Assembly (NCBI RefSeq): GCF_022867805.1
Contig: NZ_JALIFO010000002.1
Span: 372,001-436,000 of the forward strand
Reading direction: 5' to 3'
DNA from: Cuneatibacter sp. NSJ-177
GTDB taxonomy: Bacteria > Bacillota > Clostridia > Lachnospirales > Lachnospiraceae
DNA: 64,000 bases
The notes below the pieces were generated by a model. It ran no database searches. It had not been told where the DNA came from and saw only the letters and a list, made by a program, of their open reading frames with translations. Below, in pieces: positions 45,298 through 53,992 of the stretch (position 1 is its first letter; the number at the start of each line of letters is the position of its first letter). The translations under genes were made by a program, and so were the position numbers.

Positions 45298-46113
45298 TTA
45301 CTCTCTTGGCTGTGGCAGCCGGTAAAACCGAAACGCATTTTCCCAGGCCGCCTGCTCCACCGTCTCCGGCGAAACCTGCTTCAGCCCGGCAATCGCCTGG
45401 ATTACCCCCGGCAGATAGCCCGACCAATTTCTTTTCCCTCTGTGGGGAACCGGGGCCAGATAAGGGCAGTCGGTCTCCAGCAGCAGCCGGTCCAAAGGCA
45501 TGTAGGAGACGACCTCTTTCAGTTTCTTTGCATTGGCAAACGTTACCACACCGCCGATTCCCAGGTAATATCCCATATTCAGGTACTCCCTCGCCATCTC
45601 CACGCCATAGGAGAAGCAATGGATCACCATCGAAAAATCTGGCCCTCCGGCCTCCCGGATCAAGTCCAGCGTATCCTTCGCTGCGTCCCGGCTGTGGATA
45701 ATCACCGGTTTTTGAAGCGCCTTTGCCAAGGTGAGCTGGGCGGAAAACCACTTTTTTTGAATCTCCCGGTCCGGCTCATTCCAATGGTAATCCAAACCGA
45801 TCTCCCCCACCGCCACGGCTTTCGGATGCCGGAGGCACCGGCGGAGCCAATCCAGGCTGGCGGCTGGTTCTCCCTCCCGGATCGTTTCTTCCGGGCTTCG
45901 TTCGAATTCCGCCGTGTCCGAAGGGTGCACACCCGCCGCAGCATAGAAAAAGTCATATTCCTCCGCCAGCTTTAGGCTGTTCTCGGTGCTTTCCCTGTTT
46001 GCGCCTACATTGACCACCCGCCGGATTCCAGAGGCGGAGAGTTCATTCAGGACCTCCGCCCGGTCCGCTTGAAATGCCTCATCGTCATAATGGGCATGCG
46101 TATCAAAAATCAT
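45298..46113 (-). CDS. tatD: TatD-family metal-dependent deoxyribonuclease
   Basis: A 271-residue TIM-barrel hydrolase. It has DTHAHYDDEAF at the N-terminus (HxH metal site), GEIGLDYHWN (metal Glu), PVIIHSRDA, VIHCFSYG and LLLETDCPYLAP with a metal-binding Asp. It overlaps the end of metG by 4 bases (ATGA). Family members act as 3'-5' DNA exonucleases or on D-aminoacyl substrates. Confidence 0.95.
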   Translation of the reverse strand: MIFDTHAHYDDEAFQADRAEVLNELSASGIRRVVNVGANRESTENSLKLAEEYDFFYAAAGVHPSDTAEFERSPEETIREGEPAASLDWLRRCLRHPKAVAVGEIGLDYHWNEPDREIQKKWFSAQLTLAKALQKPVIIHSRDAAKDTLDLIREAGGPDFSMVIHCFSYGVEMAREYLNMGYYLGIGGVVTFANAKKLKEVVSYMPLDRLLLETDCPYLAPVPHRGKRNWSGYLPGVIQAIAGLKQVSPETVEQAAWENAFRFYRLPQPRE

Positions 46114-48065
46114 CGAATTTCCGCTCCCGCCGGCATCTCTTTTTCCGGAACCATCAGAGAAAGATTGCCTTCCGCATCCTCGGCACAGAGAATCATCCCC
46201 TCGGACAGCACTCCGGCCAGTTTTGCCGGCTTCAAGTTAGTCACAACCATCACTTTTTTGCCGACCATTTCCTCCGGGGAATAATGGGCCTTGATGCCGG
46301 ACACGATCTGGCGCACCTCATGGCCGATCTTTACCTGGGAGCAAAGGAGCTTTTTGGATTTCTTCACAGCCTCGCAGGCAATCACCTCTCCGATCTGGAA
46401 TTGCAGCTTTCCAAACTCCTCGATATCAATCTCCGGCTTCTTTTCCAGATCAATAACCGGCTCTTCTTTTTCTTCCTGTTTGGGAGGAAACAGGGTGTTC
46501 ACCTTTTCCATCACTTCGTTCAAGTCCTGTCTGGCGAAGAGAATCTCCGGCTTTTCCGTCACCTTGCCGCCGGACGGATATTTTCCGAACACATCCAACT
46601 CGTCAATGGGACGCAGGGACGCGGACAGCTGGGCTGCAATCTTCCCCGCTGTCTCCGGAAGGAAGGATTCCAGGAGGGACGCGCCGATCAGAATGCCTTC
46701 CACCAGGTTGTAGAGCACGGTCGCCAGGCGGTCTTTTTTGTCCTCTTCCTTGGCCAGCGCCCAGGGCATGGTCTCGTCGATATACTTATTGCAGCGCTTG
46801 AACAGGTTAAAGATCTCGGTCAGAGCGTCGGCCACGCGAAGTTTCTCCATCTTTGCGTTCACTTTGCCGACCGTCTCCAGAACCGTCTTTTTCAGGTCTT
46901 CGTCCACCGGCTCCGCTGCGCCGGTATCCCTCACTGTTCCGCCGAAATATTTGTTGCTCATGGCGATGGTCCGGTTCACCAGGTTGCCGAGAGTATTGGC
47001 AAGGTCCGAATTCACCCGCTCCACCATCAGCTCCCAGGAAATCACGCCGTCGTTCTCAAAGGGCATCTCATGAAGCACGAAGTAGCGCACGGCGTCGACG
47101 CCGAAGAAATCCACCAGAGTATCGGCATACAGCACATTTCCTTTGGACTTGCTCATCTTGCCGTCACCCTGCAAGAGCCAGGGATGTCCAAAAATCTGCT
47201 TCGGCAGCGGCTCGCCGAGGGCCATCAGGAAAATCGGCCAGTAAATTGTGTGAAAACGGATGATATCTTTTCCGATCAAATGCAGGTCCGCAGGCCAGAG
47301 CTTCTTGTACTGCTCGCTGGAATTTCCGTCCGCGTCGTAGCCGATGCCGGTGATATAGTTGGTCAGGGCATCCAGCCAGACATAGGTCACATGCTTCGGA
47401 TCAAAGGAAACCGGAATTCCCCAGGTAAAGGAGGTCCGGGATACGCACAGGTCCTGAAGGCCCGGCAGCAGGAAGTTGTTCATCATCTCATTCTTCCGGG
47501 CAACCGGCTGGATAAAATCCGGGTGGGTGTTGATGTGCTCGATCAGGCGGTCTGCATATTTGCTCATGCGGAAAAAGTATGCCTCTTCCTTCGCGGGCTG
47601 GACCGGGCGGCCGCAGTCGGGGCATTTGCCGTCCACCAGCTGGGATTCGGTGAAGAAGGATTCGCAGGGTGTACAGTACATTCCTTCATAGTAACCCTTG
47701 TAGATGTCACCCTGGTCGTAGAGCTTCTTGAAAATCTTCTGCACCTGCGCTTCATGGTCCACATCCGTGGTGCGGATGAACTTATCGTAGGAAGTATTCA
47801 GGAGATCCCAGAGAAATTTTACCGTACCGGCTACCTGATCCACGAATTCTTTCGGAGTAACACCTGCCTCCTGAGCCTTCTGCTCGATCTTCTGGCCGTG
47901 TTCGTCGGTTCCGGTCTGGAAGAATACGTCGTAGCCCTGGGCCCTCTTGTAGCGCGCGATGCTGTCGGCCAATACGATCTCGTAGCAGTTTCCAATATGG
48001 GGCTTGCCGGAAGTGTAGGCGATAGCCGTTGTAATGTAGTATGGGGTTTTACAGTTTTTGCACAT
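46110..48065 (-). CDS. metG: Methionyl-tRNA synthetase
   Basis: A 651-residue class I synthetase. It has the HIGH-type motif as YTSGKPHIGN, a zinc knuckle CTPCESF and CPDCGRP (about 127-150), the KMSKS motif GKMSKSKGN, an anticodon-binding helical domain, and a C-terminal EMAP-II/Trbp111-like tRNA-binding domain (about 550-651, LQFQIGEVIACEAVKKSKK). It is first in a metG-tatD-rsmA operon and preceded by a T-box leader that should turn it on when methionyl-tRNA is uncharged. Confidence 0.97.
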   Translation of the reverse strand: MCKNCKTPYYITTAIAYTSGKPHIGNCYEIVLADSIARYKRAQGYDVFFQTGTDEHGQKIEQKAQEAGVTPKEFVDQVAGTVKFLWDLLNTSYDKFIRTTDVDHEAQVQKIFKKLYDQGDIYKGYYEGMYCTPCESFFTESQLVDGKCPDCGRPVQPAKEEAYFFRMSKYADRLIEHINTHPDFIQPVARKNEMMNNFLLPGLQDLCVSRTSFTWGIPVSFDPKHVTYVWLDALTNYITGIGYDADGNSSEQYKKLWPADLHLIGKDIIRFHTIYWPIFLMALGEPLPKQIFGHPWLLQGDGKMSKSKGNVLYADTLVDFFGVDAVRYFVLHEMPFENDGVISWELMVERVNSDLANTLGNLVNRTIAMSNKYFGGTVRDTGAAEPVDEDLKKTVLETVGKVNAKMEKLRVADALTEIFNLFKRCNKYIDETMPWALAKEEDKKDRLATVLYNLVEGILIGASLLESFLPETAGKIAAQLSASLRPIDELDVFGKYPSGGKVTEKPEILFARQDLNEVMEKVNTLFPPKQEEKEEPVIDLEKKPEIDIEEFGKLQFQIGEVIACEAVKKSKKLLCSQVKIGHEVRQIVSGIKAHYSPEEMVGKKVMVVTNLKPAKLAGVLSEGMILCAEDAEGNLSLMVPEKEMPAGAEIR

Positions 48066-48129
48066 GTTCTTTATCCTTTCTTAGGTGATGTTTCTTTTTT
48101 TACTGAATATAAGCCAGAATAGTAAGCAG

Positions 48130-48269
48130 GAATTTCGCTTTGCGAAATTCTGCGCCGCAATTTGTCGCGTCAGCGACATCTTCCTTTGCATTTGTGAGTG
48201 CCTCTTTAGCGGAGCTTTTTTGTTTGATAGGAAATTCCAAAGGAATTTCCTATCAAACAAAAAAGCTCC
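48130..48269. repeat. Stack of inverted repeats between the T-box terminator and metG
   Basis: In order: GAATTTCG-CTTT-GCGAAATTC-type palindrome (about 48130-48150), TGTCGC-GTCA-GCGACA (about 48160-48175), and a perfect 28-bp inverted repeat (48211-48238 with 48242-48269, 3-base loop). The right arm of the last one reuses the GGAGC-T6 sequence that forms the 3' arm and T tract of the T-box terminator. In read-through RNA this gives a very stable structure about 150 bases before metG. Confidence 0.75.
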
Positions 48270-48580
48270 CGTCCTGTATCCTAGGACGAGAGCCTGCGCT
48301 TCGTGTTACCACCTGGGTTCGCTCCCGCCTCGCGGCGAAAGCCTCTGTGAGTACGGGAAACTCCGATACTCCGGCGCGTTTACGGGCGCTCCCGTCGCAT
48401 CCTAATGCCGTCAGGCAGTCGGGTGCGCAGCTCCAAGACCATCTTCTGCTGCAGCTCCTGCACTCCTTTTCAGCTTCCGGAGCTCTCTGTGGCTTCACCT
48501 GCGGCATACTCTTCTCTTCATTGCTTTTGTCTTTATTGTTTCCGGGAACCCCGGAAATCCTTGTGTTTTCTCATTCTACT
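48259..48580 (-). promoter_or_regulatory. T-box leader controlling metG
   Basis: The minus-strand leader has the T-box core CCAGGTGGTAACACG (48302-48316), followed by a terminator (arms 48265-48275 and 48283-48293, six T at 48259-48264). Upstream is a structured region with the AGAGAG and GAAAAG elements of a Stem I. Downstream of these, an AGAAG-ATG-GTC stretch at about 48440 could present a Met (AUG) specifier, which fits the metG target. The core and terminator are seen; the specifier assignment is tentative. Confidence 0.85.
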
Positions 48581-48597
48581 ATGTTTTCCGGCGGCTG

Positions 48598-49284
48598 TCA
48601 ACCCCAGGGCATTAGCAAGCCTCCGACCAGGCACCACTCCCCGTCTATTTTTGCCACCGTCGCGCTGCCCTTTAAGCTGCTGTCCCGGACGCTGCCATTG
48701 GAAAACAGAAAGTCCTTGATATCCTGAATATCCAAGGCATCCTCATCATCCGATTCCAAATTTACTTGAACCCGAAGAGCATAGGCGGCATCGATCTCTT
48801 CGATATCCAGGCCATACCCTTGGAGCTCTTTGGTCAGCGCCCGAATCTTTCTGTCCGTCATCTCCTCTTCTTCCAGGACTTTATAAGTCAATTTAATCTT
48901 CGTCCCATCCAGCAGGTCTTCCAGCCGCTCCTGGATGATGTCAATCATCTCCTCTTTATCCGAATCCACATAGGAGGTCTCCCAAAACGCCTCCGGCACC
49001 GCCTTCATCAGTTCCTTCGCGTCTTCATTTTGGATTCCATGAATCAGGTGATCCAGCGGTTTTTCATAGGAATTTCCTCCCACCAGCTTAACGATCAGGA
49101 TGATCAGTGCAATCACAACAACAGCGATCGCAGCCACCACAATGATCCCGATTTTCCGGTTCTGACTTTTTGCCTCCACAAATCCGCCGTTATCGCCCGA
49201 AGGCGCCCCTCCCAGAGGCGTCCCGCACGCACTGCAGAACCGAACCCCATCCGCCAGCTCTTTCCCACATTTTGGACAAAACAT
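48598..49284 (-). CDS. Zinc-ribbon membrane protein, copy 1
   Basis: A 228-residue protein. It has an N-terminal zinc ribbon FCPKCGKEL...FCSACGTPL (about 2-25), a short linker, one transmembrane helix (about 45-68, IIVVAAIAVVVIALIILIV) and an outside domain of about 150 residues with ESDDEDALDIQDIKDF and a C-terminal KIDGEWCLVGGLL. AAGGGGAAA precedes ATG 49284; the frame extends 17 codons upstream without support. The function is unknown. The next gene upstream is a diverged copy. Confidence 0.82.
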   Translation of the reverse strand: MFCPKCGKELADGVRFCSACGTPLGGAPSGDNGGFVEAKSQNRKIGIIVVAAIAVVVIALIILIVKLVGGNSYEKPLDHLIHGIQNEDAKELMKAVPEAFWETSYVDSDKEEMIDIIQERLEDLLDGTKIKLTYKVLEEEEMTDRKIRALTKELQGYGLDIEEIDAAYALRVQVNLESDDEDALDIQDIKDFLFSNGSVRDSSLKGSATVAKIDGEWCLVGGLLMPWG

Positions 49285-49389
49285 TTCTTTTTCCCCTTTC
49301 TCTATTCTGCACTCCCGCCGGAATCGCATCAGCAAAAATTATGATTCCCGCTGCGCCCGCTCATCCACGGCCGGGAAGGCTTTTCTGCT

Positions 49390-50070
49390 TTAATACATCA
49401 GACCGCCAAGAATGCCCCACTGTCCGTCTACCTTTCCCACCAGGACCGACAGTTTCACGCTGTTCCCGCGAATGGTTCCTCCCAGAGAAAAATCCTCCTC
49501 AAAATCCTTTGCGTTATAGCTATCCTTGGATTCAACCGTGATTCTCAGTTTCAGCTCATAAGCTTCGGTGATCTGCGTCTCATCCAGCCCATAGTCTTCC
49601 ATGCGCTCCTCGTAGAATTCCCGCCGCTCGGAATCCAGTTTTTTCTTTCCCGTCACTTCATAGGACAAACGCAGCCGGATTCCGTCCCGTTTCTCCTCTA
49701 ACTCCTCCTGGACATTTTCAATCCATTCTTCCTTGGTCCAATCCGCTTCTTCCTGCAAGCTCCAGTAGATCTCCGGCATACCTTTCAGCATCTCCTTGGC
49801 ATCCGTATCTTCGATTCCTTCCAGAAAATATCTGATTGGCCTCTCAAATCCGGGAGTGCGGAGCGATACCACGGCCAAAAGCAGCAAGAGGACAATCAGC
49901 AAAGCAAAGCCGCCCACCGCAAACATGCCGATTTTCCTGTATCTCCTGACGTCTTCCTCTGCATTTCTCTTCTCTTCCAAGATCAGCGGCATCGTGCCCA
50001 CAGGGCTGCCGCAGCCGCTGCAAAACTTTACGCCATCCTTTAGTTCTTTCCCACATTTCGGACAAAGCAT
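49390..50070 (-). CDS. Zinc-ribbon membrane protein, copy 2
   Basis: A 226-residue paralogue of its downstream neighbour. It has the zinc ribbon LCPKCGKEL...FCSGCGSPV, one transmembrane helix (about 48-68, FAVGGFALLIVLLLLLAVV), and the same outside domain with DTDAKEMLKGMPEIYW and KVDGQWGILGGLMY at the end. The pair arose by tandem duplication and has since diverged strongly. Zinc-ribbon plus single-TM proteins of this kind are common in Clostridia and uncharacterised. Confidence 0.82.
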   Translation of the reverse strand: MLCPKCGKELKDGVKFCSGCGSPVGTMPLILEEKRNAEEDVRRYRKIGMFAVGGFALLIVLLLLLAVVSLRTPGFERPIRYFLEGIEDTDAKEMLKGMPEIYWSLQEEADWTKEEWIENVQEELEEKRDGIRLRLSYEVTGKKKLDSERREFYEERMEDYGLDETQITEAYELKLRITVESKDSYNAKDFEEDFSLGGTIRGNSVKLSVLVGKVDGQWGILGGLMY

Positions 50071-50218
50071 CCTATTTTCCTCTCGTCACATAGCCCTTCT
50101 CTTATGAAATCTATGCCAGTTATAAGGGAAATTCCCCATTTTCCGTCAATCTTCTATAAGCATATCGCAAAACCAGAAACTGTGCAAGTATCAATCCATG
50201 GGTTCGGGCCTTGGATCC

Positions 50219-50319
50219 AAAAAAAGGCTGCCGCAAAAATGGGCTTTCATACAAGATATCGGCTTTTGTATCAAAGCCAAGCTGTATATCTTGTAGAAAT
50301 TTCCCATTTTGCGACAGCC
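50219..50319 (-). terminator. Long hairpin ending in a T run after the rubredoxin gene
   Basis: Arms of about 35 bases (50226-50260 and 50282-50319) pair with small bulges: GGCTG..GCAAAA..TGGG and ATACAAGATAT/ATATCTTGTA are recognisable. On the minus strand seven T follow (50219-50225). Its length is unusual for a terminator and it may derive from a small inverted-repeat element. The rest of the 50071-50373 spacer shows no gene. Confidence 0.7.
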
Positions 50320-50373
50320 CCATCTTCGGACACGCGCTGCCCGCAGAGATACTTGATCGCAGTATTCTCTGCT

Positions 50374-50529
50374 TTATGCTTCTGTAAATTGATCTTTTCC
50401 TACGCCGCACAGAGGGCAAACAAAATCTTCCGGAACATCTTCCCATTTCGTTCCGGGCTCAATGCCATGATCCGGGGCCCCGTCGGCTTCGTCGTATTCC
50501 CATCCGCAAACTTCACAAATATATTTCAT
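50374..50529 (-). CDS. Rubredoxin
   Basis: A 51-residue electron carrier with one iron bound by two cysteine pairs, [10 protein letters not shown] and [15 protein letters not shown] precedes ATG 50529; the 13 extra upstream codons are not part of the family. A possible electron donor to the flavodiiron protein at 12822-13982 for oxygen or NO detoxification; that link is inference. It has its own promoter. Confidence 0.95.
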   Translation of the reverse strand: MKYICEVCGWEYDEADGAPDHGIEPGTKWEDVPEDFVCPLCGVGKDQFTEA

Positions 50530-50620
50530 CTGCACTTCCTCCTGATCGGATATATTCTGCGCATCCAACTGCCTGGCTCTGCCCGAAAACAGCTGCCGCC
50601 GGCTTCGTCTGCGTTTGCTT

Positions 50621-50649
50621 ATTTTATCACATTCTCATGAAAAAAGCAA
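50621..50649 (-). promoter_or_regulatory. Promoter of the rubredoxin gene
   Basis: TTGCTT (50644-50649), a 17-base spacer and TAAAAT (50621-50626) on the minus strand. The divergent gene to the right shows an extended -10, TGCTATACT, ending at 50753. Confidence 0.6.
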
Positions 50650-50798
50650 TGAAATTTCAGACGCAGGCGGATTCTTGAAATGAGATACAAAAACCAGCGG
50701 ATAAAAGCCGGTTTGTGCTTTTACTATATTTTTTTTCTCATTCATGCTATACTGATACCCAAATACAAAATTTATCGGAATCATGAAAGGAGGTCTCC

Positions 50799-51680
50799 AT
50801 GACCAAACAAGAATTCGCCGATTTAGCCGGCAAGGGCCTGATTCTCCTGGACGGAGCGACCGGCTCCAATCTCATCAAGGCCGGCATGCCCCGCGGCACC
50901 TGCACCGAGAAGTGGGTGTTAGAACATCCCGATGTCTTGATCGATCTGCAAAAAGCTTATGTTCAGGCCGGAAGCCAAATTGTTTTTGCCCCGACTTTTG
51001 GCGTCAACCGTTTTAATATGGAAAGTTTCGGCCTTGCCGGGCAATTAGAGCCTATGATCCGCCGCCTGGTTGGTTTCTCCCAGGAGGCAGTTGGCGGAAA
51101 GGCGCTGATCGCCGGGGACATCTCCACCACCGGCCAGATGCTGGAGCCAAGAGGTACGATGACTTACGAACGTTTGCTGGAAATCTATAGTGAACAGATC
51201 ACACTGCTGGTGGAAGCCGGCGTCGATCTTTTAGGCGCTGAGACGCTGATGAGCATTGATGAGGCCATGGCGATTCTGGACGCGGCCGCTTCCGTATGCG
51301 ACCTTCCGGTCATGTGCAGCTTGACCCTGGAAGCCGACGGCACGGCCCTCTACGGAGGAAGCGCTGTGGAAACCATGGAAACCTTACAGGAAATGGGAGC
51401 GGCTGCGGTTGGCGTCAATTGTTCCGTGGGGCCGGACCAGTTGGAAGCGGTGATTGCCTCCATGAAATCGGTCGCCAAGGTCCCGGTCATCGCCAAACCT
51501 AACGCGGGCCTCCCCACCATCACACCGGAAGGCGAAGCCATTTACCGGATGGGGTCCGAAGAGTTTGTCCGTTACATGAAAGTGTTGGTGGATGCGGGCG
51601 CCGGAATCATCGGCGGATGCTGCGGTACTACGCCGGAATTTATCGAGGGATTAGCCGCAATGAAACAGTCACTCTTATAA
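50799..51680 (+). CDS. Homocysteine S-methyltransferase family protein
   Basis: A 293-residue (beta/alpha)8 barrel with the zinc-thiolate site: one Cys in GVNCSVGP and the paired GGCCGTTPEF near the C-terminus. The N-terminus reads ILLDGATGSNLIKAGMP, as in the homocysteine-binding module of MetH and in BHMT/MmuM proteins. The methyl donor cannot be told from the sequence. AAAGGAGG lies 5 bases before the ATG. It stands alone, without a cobalamin domain, so it either uses a donor such as S-methylmethionine or works with a separate corrinoid protein. Confidence 0.92.
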   Translation: MTKQEFADLAGKGLILLDGATGSNLIKAGMPRGTCTEKWVLEHPDVLIDLQKAYVQAGSQIVFAPTFGVNRFNMESFGLAGQLEPMIRRLVGFSQEAVGGKALIAGDISTTGQMLEPRGTMTYERLLEIYSEQITLLVEAGVDLLGAETLMSIDEAMAILDAAASVCDLPVMCSLTLEADGTALYGGSAVETMETLQEMGAAAVGVNCSVGPDQLEAVIASMKSVAKVPVIAKPNAGLPTITPEGEAIYRMGSEEFVRYMKVLVDAGAGIIGGCCGTTPEFIEGLAAMKQSLL

Positions 51681-51809
51681 GGAATGTTTTCAAGTTCTCG
51701 GTTCATCCCCTTTTACCAGATTTCTAGAAACGTGAAATTGGGAACGCGGACGACTATTTTAGCGTCACCGCGTATAAAATAAATAGAAAAGATGGGAAAG
51801 CAGTATTCT

Positions 51810-53612
51810 ATGAAAAAACGATTTATTTCTCTGACCGCCTGTCTGCTGGCATTGCTTTTGATCCTGGGAAGCTGCCAGTCCGGCGGACCTTCAGGGCCTG
51901 CGGAAAACAACGATTCTTCCACGGAAGGAACGGCCGCCGAAAGTCTCTCCGAAAAGGACCGCGTTCAACAGGAATTCGATCAATTTACCGAAGATCTGTT
52001 CCTGGAAAATGTGGACTCCGACACCATTTCCCTGCACTATGTCCTGGCCGACCCGGCCGCTCTCGGCATCACGGATGTCCCGATCACGTTTGGGGAAATG
52101 AGCGCTGCCTCCTACCAGGAGGCGGTCCAAAGCATCAAGGATTCCAGGGCGAAGCTTTCCGCCTTCTCCTATGAACTCCTGAGCGGCGATCAGCAGCTGA
52201 CCTACGACATCTTGATGTCATACCTTACCACTGAACTTGCATCGGAAAAGTATGAGCTTTACGCAGAATCCTTAGGCCCAACTACCGGGATTCAGGCGCA
52301 GCTTCCGGTGCTTTTGGCGGAGTATACCTTCTATACGGTAAACGATATTGACGTCTATTTGAAGCTTCTGGAAAAGCTGCCGGATTACTTCTCCTCAATT
52401 CTGGATTTTGAAAAGCGCAAGTCCGAAGCCGGGCTGTTCTTTTCCGATGAGACGGCGGACGGCGTCATTGAATCCTGCGATAACTTCATTGAAGATCCAG
52501 AGAACAATTATCTGATCGAGGTGTTCAATGACAAGATCGATGAGAGATCCGACCTGACCGATGAGCAGAAAGCCGATTATAAAGCTCAAAATCAGGAGCG
52601 GATCGAAAAATTTGTAATCCCCGCTTACCGCCTGCTATCGGAAGGGCTGCAGGCGCTAAAGGGCACGGGGACCAACGACAAAGGGCTGGCAGGCCTGCCG
52701 GACGGCGCCAATTATTACGCTTGTCTGGCCGCTTCTGACACCGGTTCTTCTTGGACTCCGGAGGAAATGATTAAAAGACTGACGGCCCGGATGGCCCAAG
52801 ATATGATGGGGATCAGCACCGTCATCCAAACCGACAAAGACTGGATGACGAAATTTGATTCGTTCCAATTCGGCCTGACTGAGCCGGCCGACATTTTAGA
52901 AGATTTGCAGAAAAAAATCACGGCTGATTTTCCGGAACTGGCCGGGACCAGCTATAAAGTAAATTATGTCCACGAGTCGCTGGAAAAAAATATGAGTCCC
53001 GCCTTTTATTTGACTCCTCCGATTGATGTGGATACGGAGAACGCCATCTATATCAACCGGGCCAGCGGATCCGACAGTCTCTATACCACGCTGGCCCATG
53101 AAGGATATCCGGGCCATTTATACCAAAACGTTTATTTTGACCGGACCGAGCCCTGCCATCTGCGTCATCTGCTGAACTTTGTCGGCTACAGTGAAGGCTG
53201 GGCGACCTATGTGGAAAATCTGGCCTATGGATTTAATACCAATGCCGATGCCCCGGCGATCCAATTACAGCAGCTAAACAACTCCTTATCTCTGGAGCTT
53301 TCCGCCCTGGCGGACTTGTATGTCAATTACAAGGGATATTCTCTGGAAGAGTTGCAGACTTTCCTGGCCGGGTTCGGCTATGATGACGCGGCGACCGCAA
53401 AATCCATCTTTGATTATGTGGTCGCGGAGCCCGGCGCTTACCTGCCTTACGTGATCGGCTGGCTGGAAATCGAAGATCTGAAATCTTCCGCGCAGACGGC
53501 TCTGGGCGACCGGTTTAAGCTGAAAGAATTTCACCGGTTCCTGCTGGATATTGGCCCCGCCCCTTTTGATGTGATTGAAAAGTATATGAACGAATGGCTG
53601 GAAACGCAATGA
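51810..53612 (+). CDS. DUF885-family lipoprotein (putative zinc peptidase)
   Basis: A 600-residue protein with an export signal and lipobox LILGSC, so it should be tethered outside the cell. The DUF885 signature with zinc-ligand character, LAHEGYPGHLYQ, is near residue 430, and YSEGWATYVENLAYG follows as second conserved block. The family is related to carboxypeptidase-like metalloproteases. ATG 51810 gives a normal signal peptide; ATG 51792 adds six residues. The ribosome site is weak for both. Two copies of a 93-base repeat begin right after the stop. Confidence 0.9.
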   Translation: MKKRFISLTACLLALLLILGSCQSGGPSGPAENNDSSTEGTAAESLSEKDRVQQEFDQFTEDLFLENVDSDTISLHYVLADPAALGITDVPITFGEMSAASYQEAVQSIKDSRAKLSAFSYELLSGDQQLTYDILMSYLTTELASEKYELYAESLGPTTGIQAQLPVLLAEYTFYTVNDIDVYLKLLEKLPDYFSSILDFEKRKSEAGLFFSDETADGVIESCDNFIEDPENNYLIEVFNDKIDERSDLTDEQKADYKAQNQERIEKFVIPAYRLLSEGLQALKGTGTNDKGLAGLPDGANYYACLAASDTGSSWTPEEMIKRLTARMAQDMMGISTVIQTDKDWMTKFDSFQFGLTEPADILEDLQKKITADFPELAGTSYKVNYVHESLEKNMSPAFYLTPPIDVDTENAIYINRASGSDSLYTTLAHEGYPGHLYQNVYFDRTEPCHLRHLLNFVGYSEGWATYVENLAYGFNTNADAPAIQLQQLNNSLSLELSALADLYVNYKGYSLEELQTFLAGFGYDDAATAKSIFDYVVAEPGAYLPYVIGWLEIEDLKSSAQTALGDRFKLKEFHRFLLDIGPAPFDVIEKYMNEWLETQ

Positions 53613-53614
53613 TA

Positions 53615-53800
53615 AAAAATAGCTGCGAAGCAGTTATTTTTGTCCAAACGAAGCAACGCGGAGTTCGGACTTCCCGTTCTTTTTATGGAGCGACGGAGGA
53701 GCGAAATAAAAATAGCTGCGAAGCAGTTATTTTTGTCCAAACGGAGCGAAGCGGAGTTCGGACTTCCCGTCCTTTTTTATGAAGCATCCCAAAGAGCGAA
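53615..53800 (+). repeat. Two tandem copies of a 93-base intergenic repeat
   Basis: Unit starts are at 53615 and 53708. Each begins AAAAATAGCTGC-GAA-GCAGTTATTTTT (a stable hairpin with a T run), followed by GTCCAAACG, a variable stretch, GGAGTTCGGACTTCCCG and a T-rich segment. The second half of each unit also folds (CCAAAC/GTTCGG). The first hairpin can terminate the DUF885 gene. The repeats have high identity, suggesting recent duplication. Confidence 0.85.
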
Positions 53801-53830
53801 ATGAGAAATCGTTCCGCTCTTTGGGATGCT
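53783..53830. repeat. Perfect 16-bp inverted repeat after the tandem repeats
   Basis: AGCATCCCAAAGAGCG (53783-53798) and its exact complement (53815-53830) with a 16-base loop. It continues the structured intergenic block. No T run follows. Confidence 0.75.
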
Positions 53831-53876
53831 CCGCGCCGCTGCGCGCCGGGAAGCCATCAGAATTTTTGATGTCAGA

Positions 53877-53924
53877 AAAAGCCCCTGTCTCTGTAATCGA
53901 AATTACAGGAACAGGAGCTTTTTT
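53877..53924 (+). terminator. Strong rightward terminator
   Basis: CTGTAAT-CGAA-ATTACAG inside GCCCCTGT/ACAGGAGC, followed by six T. It faces the convergent Thr/Ala-repeat lipoprotein gene; the sequence between 53830 and 53877 holds no gene. Confidence 0.85.
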
Positions 53925-53992
53925 ACGGTTCCTCTTTATTTCATTTTCCCTCAGCCTTTGCGGCAGGAAAATTCACCTTTTCTAGGTGAGCT

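Noticed and set aside
46074-48122. 682-codon open frame on the plus strand
   Set aside because: It is antisense to metG, which has full motif support; long antisense frames are expected in GC-rich, codon-biased genes.
53615-53830. CRISPR array
   Set aside because: There are only two copies of a 93-base unit, without the spacer-repeat periodicity and without cas genes.
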